A stretch of 64,000 bases of DNA from UBA4572 sp049965515 (lineage in GTDB: Bacteria > Nitrospirota > Leptospirillia > Leptospirillales > Leptospirillaceae), in assembly GCA_049965515.1 (NCBI GenBank), contig JBMFWG010000003.1, positions 1-64,000 of the forward strand. The letters run 5' to 3'. Below the pieces are notes generated by a model that was given only the letters and a program-made list of their open reading frames with translations, made no database searches and was not told the DNA's origin. Position numbers and translations under genes: made by a program. Below, piece after piece: positions 9,640 through 15,869 of this stretch (the first letter of the stretch is position 1; each line of letters starts with the position of its first letter).

Positions 9640-10491
9640 TTAAGCAAAAGAAAAGTCAACAGAGGGAACGGCAACCTCCCTCACATCTTCGACGGGACGG
9701 CCGAGCAGGTGCTGGCCAACACGTATAAATCTTTCTCTTCCATCTGTCACCAGAAAAGACACATGACCTGTTCCCTGACCGGTCCTTGGCTCAGATTGGA
9801 GAAGTTCGACCTGGGCAAGCTCCCGTCCGGGATCGATAAAGGTGATGTGGGGGAGAATCCGGCGAAGCAGGGAAAGGAGGGGGGGATAGTGGGTGCATCC
9901 CAGAATGATGGTATCGACCTCGGGGGTGCGACCCTCGATGAACGGGGCAAGATATTCTCGTGCCACCCGTTCAGGGATCTCTCCGTCGATCCACCCTTCC
10001 TCGACCATGGGAGCAAAAAGGGGACAGGAGATTCCGAAAACCTTCGTCTCTCGTCCTCCCAGGCGTTGAAGAATGGCGGGATAGGCTCCACTCCGGATCG
10101 TTCCTTCCGTCCCGAGGACTCCTACATGCCCCGTGCGAGTCTTGGCAAGCGCCGCCCGGGCACCAGCCTCGACCATACCCACCACTCTGATCTCCGGGAA
10201 TCTCGACACGAGGATATCAAGGGCCTGGCTCGATACGGTAAAGCAGGCGGCCACCAGCGTCACCGGACGATATCTCAACAAGAGTTCGGCATCTTCGACG
10301 GCAAATCGGCAGATGGTCTCGCGGGATTTCGATCCATAGGGAAAGCGGGCCATATCCCCGAGATAAAGAAAATCTTCCTCCGGAAAAAGATCAAGGAAAT
10401 GTTTCAGAACCGACAGTCCCCCCATTCCCGAGTCAAACAGGGCAAAGGCGGGAGTTCCCTCCCCACCAACAAAACCACTCTCTTCAGGCAC
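9640..10491 (-). CDS. murI: Glutamate racemase
   Basis: Makes D-glutamate for peptidoglycan. The protein (283 residues) has the N-terminal FDSGMGGLSVLK motif, GDMARFPYGSKS, and both catalytic cysteines: Cys83 in AACFTVSS and the second in LGCTHYPPLL. The first motif is normally ACNTAS; here the Asn after the catalytic Cys is Phe, which is unusual because that Asn contacts substrate in characterised racemases. The start is GTG with a weak ribosome site. It leads a short murI-rph-rhodanese run. Confidence 0.9.
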   Translation of the reverse strand: MPEESGFVGGEGTPAFALFDSGMGGLSVLKHFLDLFPEEDFLYLGDMARFPYGSKSRETICRFAVEDAELLLRYRPVTLVAACFTVSSQALDILVSRFPEIRVVGMVEAGARAALAKTRTGHVGVLGTEGTIRSGAYPAILQRLGGRETKVFGISCPLFAPMVEEGWIDGEIPERVAREYLAPFIEGRTPEVDTIILGCTHYPPLLSLLRRILPHITFIDPGRELAQVELLQSEPRTGQGTGHVSFLVTDGRERFIRVGQHLLGRPVEDVREVAVPSVDFSFA

Positions 10492-10584
10492 TTTCCGACC
10501 ACTCCCGCTCGTTCACCCAAACTCCCGAGGAAGATTTCTCCCCAAAACAGACAGAAAAATTATCTCAGCATAGAAAAATTTTTG

Positions 10585-10613
10585 CAAAAAAAAAGGGGGG
10601 CTCGAGGCCCCCC
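10585..10613 (-). terminator. Rho-independent terminator after hsp20
   Basis: Read on the minus strand, a 7-bp GC stem (GGGGGGC with GCCCCCC, one wobble extension) with a TCGAG-type loop is followed by nine T residues. It lies about 80 bases downstream of the hsp20 stop and upstream of murI, separating the two genes. Confidence 0.85.
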
Positions 10614-10633
10614 TCATCGCGACACGATGTCTG

Positions 10634-10651
10634 GTCCCTTAAAAAAGGGAC
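10634..10651. repeat. Small inverted repeat between hsp20 and its terminator
   Basis: GTCCCTT and AAGGGAC form a perfect 7-bp inverted repeat around a 4-base A/T loop. It lies between the hsp20 stop and the strong terminator. No T run follows it, so it is probably a 3' stabilising hairpin rather than a second terminator. Confidence 0.4.
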
Positions 10652-10694
10652 TCTCGGTACGGGTTGGTTACCGGATCATCTTTTATCCTTGCCT

Positions 10695-11147
10695 TCAGTC
10701 GACGCTAATTTCGACAGCAAGGGGTTTGGCCTCCGCCCTCTTTTCGATCCGGACCGTCAACACACCGTCTTTCATGGTGGCGGAGATTTTTTTAGAATCC
10801 GCATCCTCCGGAAGAGTGAAGGAGCGAAGAAATGCCCCATACTCCCTCTCGACCCGGTGATATCGGACTCCACTCTTGTCCGTGCTTCGCACTCGCTCGC
10901 CCGAGAGGCTCAGTACATTATTCTCGACAACGAGCTTCACATCTTCCTTTTTGATCTCCGGAAGTTCTGCCTTGAGGATATAGGCACCTTCCTCCTCGGA
11001 GATATCCACATCAGGCGACCACTCCACCGCTCTTTTCGCCTGCCTCTCCTCAGTGCGTCCATCAACCGGACGGAGGATGAAAGGGGTAAAACGGCGGGCA
11101 AGGTCATCAAACTCCTTGACGGGATCCCAACGCAGTAAACTGGCCAT
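10695..11147 (-). CDS. Small heat-shock protein, Hsp20/alpha-crystallin family
   Basis: An ATP-independent holdase chaperone of 150 residues. After an N-terminal MASLLRWDPVKEFDDL arm comes the alpha-crystallin domain (about 45-140): VDISEEEGAYILKAELPEIKKEDV, VENNVLSLSGER, FLRSFTLPEDAD and MKDGVLTVRIEK. The C-terminal I-x-I motif is represented weakly by EISVD. The ATG at 11147 is preceded by AAGGAG; a longer in-frame start lacks one. The gene has its own strong promoter and terminator, so it is a single-gene unit. Confidence 0.93.
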   Translation of the reverse strand: MASLLRWDPVKEFDDLARRFTPFILRPVDGRTEERQAKRAVEWSPDVDISEEEGAYILKAELPEIKKEDVKLVVENNVLSLSGERVRSTDKSGVRYHRVEREYGAFLRSFTLPEDADSKKISATMKDGVLTVRIEKRAEAKPLAVEISVD

Positions 11148-11166
11148 TTTTTTCTCCTTTTCTGAG

Positions 11167-11184
11167 GCCGGGCGAAAACCCGGC
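11167..11184. repeat. Hairpin in the hsp20 5' leader
   Basis: GCCGGG and CCCGGC form a perfect 6-bp stem around a 6-base loop, ending about 10 bases upstream of the AAGGAG ribosome site of hsp20. It does not pair with the ribosome site itself, so it is not an obvious ROSE-type thermometer; it may stabilise the mRNA. Confidence 0.4.
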
Positions 11185-11236
11185 GAATGTGAATGCCTGA
11201 GATGTTTCATCATCGTTGGTGTTTCCTTTCACCCAA

Positions 11237-11264
11237 AATATATCCCGGATTTTTCTCCTGTCAA
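11237..11264 (-). promoter_or_regulatory. Strong predicted promoter for hsp20
   Basis: On the minus strand a perfect -35 TTGACA (11259-11264) and a -10 TATATT (11237-11242) are 16 bases apart. The preceding CCC gives CCCTTGA, which also resembles a heat-shock sigma32 -35 element, but a matching CCCCAT-type -10 is not clear. The promoter starts just after the stop of the upstream pseudouridine synthase gene. Confidence 0.7.
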
Positions 11265-11275
11265 GGGGTGGGTAT

Positions 11276-12046
11276 TCATTCCCAGCGTTCCCAGACAACC
11301 CCGACTTTTTTAGCCTCTTCCGTGATACAGGAGACCTCTCCCGGCTTCAGGTCTCCCAAAAGGAACGGGCCAAAGGACAGACGTATCAGATGGAGAACTT
11401 CATAGCCATGAAAGGCCAGGACATTCCGTATCTCCCTATTTCTTCCTTCGACGAGAGAGATGAGGAGCCAGGAAGACCGGGGACCGTCCCGTTCGATCTC
11501 TACCTCAACCCTGCGGTATCCCGCACCCTCTCCGGCCTTTCCGGACAAAAAAAGCTTGCGGTCCTTCGCCCGGAGTCCCGGACGAATCTTCACGCGATAT
11601 CGGCGTCTGACCTCTCCTTCGGGAGAAAGGAAATGGCTCCAGGGTTCTGGATAGTTTGTCAAAAGGAGAAGACCGGCGGAGGCGGCATCGAGACGACCCA
11701 ACGGTCGAATCCTTCCAAAGGAGCGGCCTCCCCAGGGTGTTCTTTGAAGAAAATTGTCGACAACAGGACGACCTTCCGGGTCGGAGAGAGTCACCAGAAC
11801 CCCCCGAGGCTTATTAAAGCAAAGGAGAAGTGGCGGAGGAGGAACCAGCAGAACCCCATCGAGACAGAAGGGAGGAAGTCGGCGGCCCTCTCCGGAACCT
11901 CGAAGGGGGGGAGAGGGAACCGGACGGTCCGGGCGAAGACGTTCGGCTCCGAGAGTCAGTCGTCCCTGAGCCAGCCATTCCAGGACCTCCCCCCGGGAAG
12001 CCAGTCCGGCTTTTGAAAGCCACCTATCCGGTGTATGAGAAACCAA
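11276..12046 (-). CDS. RsuA/RluB-type rRNA pseudouridine synthase
   Basis: Isomerises a specific uridine in rRNA. The 256-residue protein has an N-terminal S4-like RNA-binding segment (RWLSKAGLASRGEVLEWL), a short proline-rich linker, then the catalytic domain with LCFNKPRGVLVTLSDPEGRP, the catalytic Asp120 in PLGRLDAASAGLLLLTN, and the family-specific VEGRNREIRNVLAF block. Start is TTG, supported by GGAG five bases upstream; the near-by ATG is out of frame. Whether the target is 16S (RsuA) or 23S (RluB) cannot be told. Confidence 0.88.
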   Translation of the reverse strand: MVSHTPDRWLSKAGLASRGEVLEWLAQGRLTLGAERLRPDRPVPSPPLRGSGEGRRLPPFCLDGVLLVPPPPLLLCFNKPRGVLVTLSDPEGRPVVDNFLQRTPWGGRSFGRIRPLGRLDAASAGLLLLTNYPEPWSHFLSPEGEVRRRYRVKIRPGLRAKDRKLFLSGKAGEGAGYRRVEVEIERDGPRSSWLLISLVEGRNREIRNVLAFHGYEVLHLIRLSFGPFLLGDLKPGEVSCITEEAKKVGVVWERWE

Positions 12047-12262
12047 GTCATCTCCATATATGATTATTCAAAGAATTAAATCTGAAATTGTGACGACAAT
12101 CACAGAATACGGGAATAATCTCTTTTTATATCAACACATTAATGTCAATAAACAATTTTATTGACCCCACCTTGAACCTGAGGGTATAATGGCTTCTATA
12201 GGTCGCTCTCCCCATCGATCGTTTTCTACTCTGTTCCTTTTTTCACCTGCTTCATCGGGACC
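12047..12262. other. AT-rich intergenic segment with a promoter
   Basis: This is one of the most AT-rich parts of the window (12060-12165). I see no gene. It contains a plus-strand promoter at 12161-12190 and presumably the promoter of the divergent pseudouridine synthase gene, which I could not fix. Confidence 0.5.
12161..12190 (+). promoter_or_regulatory. Predicted promoter upstream of the transglycosylase gene
   Basis: A -35 TTGACC (12161-12166) and a perfect -10 TATAAT (12185-12190) are 18 bases apart. The start would be near 12197, leaving a leader of about 330 bases before the transglycosylase start at 12528, in which two short overlapping frames lie. Confidence 0.65.
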
Positions 12263-12394
12263 ATGCACCCCGTTGAAGTTGCCGGATCCGTGTCGGATCC
12301 CGGCGCGATGGAGAGTTCTTTCCTCATGCCTTCGATAAGTGGCCCTCATCCGATCTCTCCTTCGGGGAGAGTGTTTCGTCATTCGGATTTTTGA
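12263..12394 (+). CDS. Possible 43-residue leader ORF 1
   Basis: An ATG frame of 43 codons (beginning MHPVEVAGSV) inside the long leader downstream of the 12161 promoter. Its TGA overlaps the ATG of a second short frame. The ribosome site is weak (CGGGA) and the protein resembles nothing known. It is listed because of the chain of overlaps towards the transglycosylase gene. Confidence 0.22.
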   Translation: MHPVEVAGSVSDPGAMESSFLMPSISGPHPISPSGRVFRHSDF

Positions 12395-12531
12395 TGACTG
12401 ACTTAAACGGTGAGGGACAGGCTTCCCGGGTTTCCCGAATCAGCGGCTTTCCTGTAGGGAATTTTGAAGGGCTTGAAAAGAAAGAACGTCTGGGAGCGGA
12501 ACAGCAACCCCTTCAGGAGGTTGTGCATTGA
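12394..12531 (+). CDS. Possible 45-residue leader ORF 2, overlapping the transglycosylase start
   Basis: An ATG frame of 45 codons (beginning MTDLNGEGQASRV) whose start overlaps the stop of the previous short frame and whose TGA overlaps the TTG start of the transglycosylase gene (TTGA). No good ribosome site of its own is seen. It is hydrophilic, without a signal peptide. It could be a coupling peptide or a chance frame. Confidence 0.28.
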   Translation: MTDLNGEGQASRVSRISGFPVGNFEGLEKKERLGAEQQPLQEVVH

Positions 12532-13151
12532 ACTGGATGATTCATCACTCTGTTGCTTGGTGTCTGGGCGCTCACCTTCTCTCATCGACTGTTCCTTACG
12601 CCCATACCATTACACAAATCTCCTGCCAGAACCATATTAATCCCGTCCTTGTTGCAGGGATCATTGCCCAGGAATCCCGATTCAATCCCGGAAAACGGAG
12701 ATATGAACGCGGGATCCACGACACCTCCATCGGTCTTATGCAGATTACGACAAGAACCGCCCGGTGGGTAGGGTTTCATGGCTCTGTCAGAAGGCTCTTC
12801 AACCCTCGTGTCAACATCACCTACGGAACCCGATACCTGGCTTTCCTTCTCCGTAAGCACCCTTACGGGGCCGATGCCATTGCGGCTTACAATGCCGGAA
12901 GACCCCGATGGAGACATGGAGGATACGTCAATAGCCGGGGATCGCATAACGTCGAACGGTATGTGCTGAGAGTTGAAAGCTGGTCTCGCCACTACACGAT
13001 CATGGCTCACAGGGAAGTCGAAACCATGTTAGCACTCGCGAAGAAGCAACATAGATCTCCGCTAATGAACGCCGACGGGAGACTTTTTGCCTGGCTCAAC
13101 TGGGCGCCCGGCACCCTTTATCCGAATATTGGGAGAAGGATGACCGACTAG
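12528..13151 (+). CDS. Lytic transglycosylase-like (SLT domain) protein
   Basis: A predicted peptidoglycan-cleaving enzyme of 207 residues. The SLT fold is visible from about residue 30: NPVLVAGIIAQESRFNP with the catalytic Glu, IGLMQITTRTARWVG, LFNPRVNITYGTRYL and AIAAYNAGRPRW. The N-terminal 25 residues (WMIHHSVAWCLGAHLL and on) are moderately hydrophobic and may act as a signal sequence, though without a strong basic start. TTG is chosen because AGGAGG lies seven bases upstream; no in-frame ATG precedes the domain. The 3' end overlaps the convergent membrane-protein gene by 90 bases. Confidence 0.82.
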   Translation: MNWMIHHSVAWCLGAHLLSSTVPYAHTITQISCQNHINPVLVAGIIAQESRFNPGKRRYERGIHDTSIGLMQITTRTARWVGFHGSVRRLFNPRVNITYGTRYLAFLLRKHPYGADAIAAYNAGRPRWRHGGYVNSRGSHNVERYVLRVESWSRHYTIMAHREVETMLALAKKQHRSPLMNADGRLFAWLNWAPGTLYPNIGRRMTD

Positions 13152-13394
13152 GTGTTCGTTCCGGTAACGCAAGAAATGCTCTGCATTGACGATGACATTG
13201 TCGGCTCGCGCGGCCAGCTTCTTATGCTGGAGGGATTTGTAGAGAAGTGTCATGCCGGCCAGGACGACAAGTCCGCCTATAGTCAGGGCTACTGCTCCAC
13301 GAACGGGATGCCGAATGCCAAGCCCCAGGGAAATTGATACTCCTCCCAAGGCGATAACGATCGTCGAAAGAAGTACAAGAATTAAAAGGGCCAA
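13062..13394 (-). CDS. Small two-helix membrane protein, unrecognised
   Basis: A 110-residue protein with two hydrophobic segments (about 2-26 and 33-51), then a basic, polar C-terminus (SLQHKKLAARADNV and on). No known family. The start is TTG preceded by AAGGAGG at six bases, a strong site. The first codon lies inside a 31-codon frame that begins 83 bases upstream behind a good promoter. The last 90 bases are antisense to the end of the transglycosylase gene, so the C-terminal part is less secure than the membrane part. Confidence 0.6.
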   Translation of the reverse strand: MALLILVLLSTIVIALGGVSISLGLGIRHPVRGAVALTIGGLVVLAGMTLLYKSLQHKKLAARADNVIVNAEHFLRYRNEHLVGHPSPNIRIKGAGRPVEPGKKSPVGVH

Positions 13395-13477
13395 GGCATT
13401 CCTCCTTCACGTTGACTCTTGAGAGCCAGGGGTTGCGGAGCGGTGAAACAAAGGATGACCATAAAGACTCTGGTCAT
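13382..13477 (-). CDS. 31-residue small ORF behind a strong promoter
   Basis: ATG at 13477 is preceded by AGGAG at ideal spacing and lies about 13 bases after the predicted transcription start, so translation is likely. The peptide starts MTRVFMVILCFTAP, which looks like a short hydrophobic signal-like segment, and ends after a polar stretch. Its TAA overlaps the TTG start of the membrane protein by 13 bases. It may be a leader peptide or a small partner protein. Confidence 0.45.
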   Translation of the reverse strand: MTRVFMVILCFTAPQPLALKSQREGGMPWPF

Positions 13478-13496
13478 TTTTCTCCTGTCTCATTAA

Positions 13497-13525
13497 AGAA
13501 TAGTCCGAATTTCCTGAAAGGGCAA
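13497..13525 (-). promoter_or_regulatory. Predicted promoter for the small ORF and membrane protein
   Basis: On the minus strand a -35 TTGCCC (13520-13525) and a -10 TATTCT (13497-13502) are 17 bases apart, followed within 20 bases by AGGAG and ATG. Confidence 0.6.
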
Positions 13526-13763
13526 CGGGGTTTTCTTGAAATGTTAAGTTGATGCGGAGTCGCTTTGGCTCATTGCGTTGCCCGGACAGGGTTTATTTTC
13601 CTTTCGAAGAAATTTCTCGCTGTATTCAAGGATTTCCGTCCAGGATTTCTCTTTCGACTTTAAGATCCGCTCTTGGGTATGTTATCCTCAAAAAAGTTCA
13701 CCTCCGTCGGGCTCACGAATTCCGAATTCGCCCTCGGCCCATTTTGCAGAGCCTGAGGAGATG
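13526..13763. other. Intergenic segment upstream of the DUF5069 gene
   Basis: No convincing gene. A plus-strand frame of 87 codons starting with TTG crosses it, but it is arginine/serine-rich and runs through the palindrome. A weak promoter-like TATGTT near 13677 may serve the DUF5069 gene, without a good -35. Confidence 0.4.
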
Positions 13764-13803
13764 GAGCCATTCCCGCAAATCCCGGGATTTGCGGGAATGG
13801 CTC
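13764..13803. repeat. Perfect 40-bp palindrome
   Basis: Two 20-base arms are exact reverse complements with no spacer (centre between 13783 and 13784, CCCGGG core). The arms start GAGCCATTCCCGC. It would form a very stable hairpin in RNA, but no T run follows on either strand within 10 bases, so it is not a typical terminator. It lies 58 bases before the DUF5069 start. Confidence 0.9.
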
Positions 13804-13861
13804 AGCCAATAATCAACAACCGACACCAACAGAACAAGATGGCCCTGAAAGGATCGTTCCC

Positions 13862-14293
13862 ATGGATCTGAGCAAACAGTTTCCCCGCAGCCCCGTTGAC
13901 CGCCTTCATGGCATTGATCACCTTCGTCGCCTTATCGACAAAGCCCGCGCCTTCAACGCCGGAACACTGGGTGACTACAACTACAACTGTCCAATGGATC
14001 AGCTTCTTCTCAACCATCTCGGCATCTCGGCCGAGGACTTCGCCCGCATCGTGGCCACGCACACAACCGACGAAACGGTGTATGCCGAACTCTGGAAGCG
14101 ATTTCCCAAAGCTCTTTCTCCTGAAGCCACCACCGCCTTCAATGCCCGTTACGAATCCGCAGCCCCCGACACTCCGGAGAAGCAGGCGTGGTTCGAGTCT
14201 GTCAGGAATGCCATCGACCCTTCACGCACCGATATCAAGACCTGGGCCCGGCTTCTTGACCTCGAAGAGAAACGTCACGTTCCCGTCCTTTAA
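13862..14293 (+). CDS. DUF5069 domain protein
   Basis: A 143-residue soluble protein matching, from memory, the DUF5069 family: DLSKQFPRSPVDRLHGIDHL at the start, then RLIDKARAFNAGTLGDYNYNCPMDQLLL. No catalytic function is known to me. No signal peptide. The ATG follows AAAGGA at about nine bases. The next gene starts 88 bases after its stop on the same strand, so the two may be cotranscribed. Confidence 0.8.
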   Translation: MDLSKQFPRSPVDRLHGIDHLRRLIDKARAFNAGTLGDYNYNCPMDQLLLNHLGISAEDFARIVATHTTDETVYAELWKRFPKALSPEATTAFNARYESAAPDTPEKQAWFESVRNAIDPSRTDIKTWARLLDLEEKRHVPVL

Positions 14294-14381
14294 AATGGGC
14301 CACCCGCCGGTTCATCCTGCCGGGCCTATGGAGGCCCCCTTCAAAGACCCGGTCCCATCCATCCGAAAAGGGAGCACCTTC

Positions 14382-15806
14382 ATGTTTATCATGATCCGGA
14401 TCAGAACCTTCCTCGTTTTTCTCCTGCCAATGATTCTTTCCTCTCTTTTTGTGGGACCGGATCTTTCCGAGGCCATAGAGCCCTCAAGCCCCCCGGGATC
14501 ATCGCCTCCCTCCTTTCGCTTTGTTCCCCGCATTCACCATCTCAAGAATGGGCTGACCCTTCTGACGGTGGACGATCCCTACAGCCCCACACTCACCTTT
14601 CAGGTCTGGTATCGGGTTGGGTCGAGAAACGAAGCCAAAGGACGGACTGGAATCTCTCACTTTAATGAACACATGATGTTCACAGGGACGAAGAAGTTCC
14701 CCCACGGGGCTCTCGACAAGCTTATCAGCGAGGTGGGTGGGCAAAACAACGCCTTTACCGACTATGACTTTACCGCGTACTTTGAAAATGTCTCCCCCGA
14801 CAAGCTCTCCCTTCCCATCGCCATTGAAGCCGACCGAATGACCCACCTGCTGTTAAAACCGGACCAGGTAGAGCGGGAGCGGAGAATCGTCCTTGAAGAA
14901 CGCAGAAATGACTACGATGACCCCACGCAAAAACTTGTTGAGCAGGTTTATGCCACAGCCTTTGATGTCCATCCTTACCACAATCCTGTCATCGGCTGGG
15001 AAAAGGACATTCAGCACACGACCCGAAACGACATCATGCACTATTACCGGGCCCACTACATGCCGAACAATGCCACCGTTGTTGTGGTCGGCCCTCTCGA
15101 CGATGCGACCGTGCTCCATGACGTCAAGGAGGCCTTTGGCTCGATTCCCCGAGGCCATCTTGTCCATCAGCGGATCCCGGCAGAACCTCCCCAGCATCAC
15201 CTGCGCATGACCGTCGTCCGAAAACCCGCCATGCTTCCGATCACCATGATGGCCTTCCACACTCCGAACTTTAAAAGCCGCGATGCTATGCCCCTCGTCG
15301 TGCTGGCCCAGGTTCTCTCGGGAAGCCGAAGTTCTCTTCTTTATCAGGACATGATCTACAAGAATCCTGTGGCGGTTGATGCCGAGGGAGATTACGACCC
15401 GATGACCCATGATCCCGGTCTTTTCTATTTTTATGCCCAGGGTCTTCCCAAAACCACGCCCAGGCTTCTCCGAACCCGCCTTGACGCTGTCATACGAAAA
15501 ATCAAGACAAAACCAGTCGATCCTGAACTTCTTGCCCTTTCAAAAAAACAGATTCTGACGCAGTTCGTCATGAATCAGGAGTCGGCCTTCGGAATGGGGA
15601 TGATGCTCGGCATGATGAGCGCCGACCGGATTCCGCTCTCCTACCTGACGAACTATGTGAAAAACATCAACGCTGTCACAGCGGCCGATATCCGGCGAGT
15701 GGCTCGGCGATATCTCGTTCCCGGAAATGAGACGGTGGGATATCTCATTCCCACCGGTGGACAGGCACCGCCCAGCTTTTCTCGACCGGGAAGGATTGTT
15801 CGCTAG
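14382..15806 (+). CDS. M16 family zinc peptidase, catalytic subunit
   Basis: An exported pitrilysin-type protease of 474 residues. A hydrophobic signal segment (about 8-30) is followed by the M16 domain with the inverted zinc motif HFNEH (His93, Glu96, His97) and the third ligand Glu in the IVLEERRNDY region (about 172-173). FTDYDFTAYFENV and the C-terminal M16 half are present. The ATG at 14382 has GGGAG upstream; the open frame extends further but overlaps the DUF5069 gene. It is followed after 63 bases by a second M16-like gene lacking the zinc motif, the usual arrangement of heterodimeric bacterial M16 peptidases. Confidence 0.9.
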   Translation: MFIMIRIRTFLVFLLPMILSSLFVGPDLSEAIEPSSPPGSSPPSFRFVPRIHHLKNGLTLLTVDDPYSPTLTFQVWYRVGSRNEAKGRTGISHFNEHMMFTGTKKFPHGALDKLISEVGGQNNAFTDYDFTAYFENVSPDKLSLPIAIEADRMTHLLLKPDQVERERRIVLEERRNDYDDPTQKLVEQVYATAFDVHPYHNPVIGWEKDIQHTTRNDIMHYYRAHYMPNNATVVVVGPLDDATVLHDVKEAFGSIPRGHLVHQRIPAEPPQHHLRMTVVRKPAMLPITMMAFHTPNFKSRDAMPLVVLAQVLSGSRSSLLYQDMIYKNPVAVDAEGDYDPMTHDPGLFYFYAQGLPKTTPRLLRTRLDAVIRKIKTKPVDPELLALSKKQILTQFVMNQESAFGMGMMLGMMSADRIPLSYLTNYVKNINAVTAADIRRVARRYLVPGNETVGYLIPTGGQAPPSFSRPGRIVR

Positions 15807-15869
15807 CCCTCCGGCTCTCTTCAGATGCCGACAACGACCACGGAGTCCTCTTCTTTCAGGAGAACCGTT

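Noticed and set aside
11148..11236. ROSE-type RNA thermometer in the hsp20 leader
   Set aside because: The only hairpin (11167-11184) does not include the ribosome site, and no U-rich anti-Shine-Dalgarno element pairs with AAGGAG.
13455..13481. Terminator-like hairpin ATGACC/GGTCAT followed by T's on the plus strand
   Set aside because: The 6-bp AT-containing stem has an 11-base loop, and the same bases form the ribosome site and start of a minus-strand small ORF, which explains them better.
13549..13812. 87-codon plus-strand frame upstream of the DUF5069 gene
   Set aside because: TTG start without a good ribosome site, Arg/Ser-rich product, and it runs through the 40-bp palindrome.
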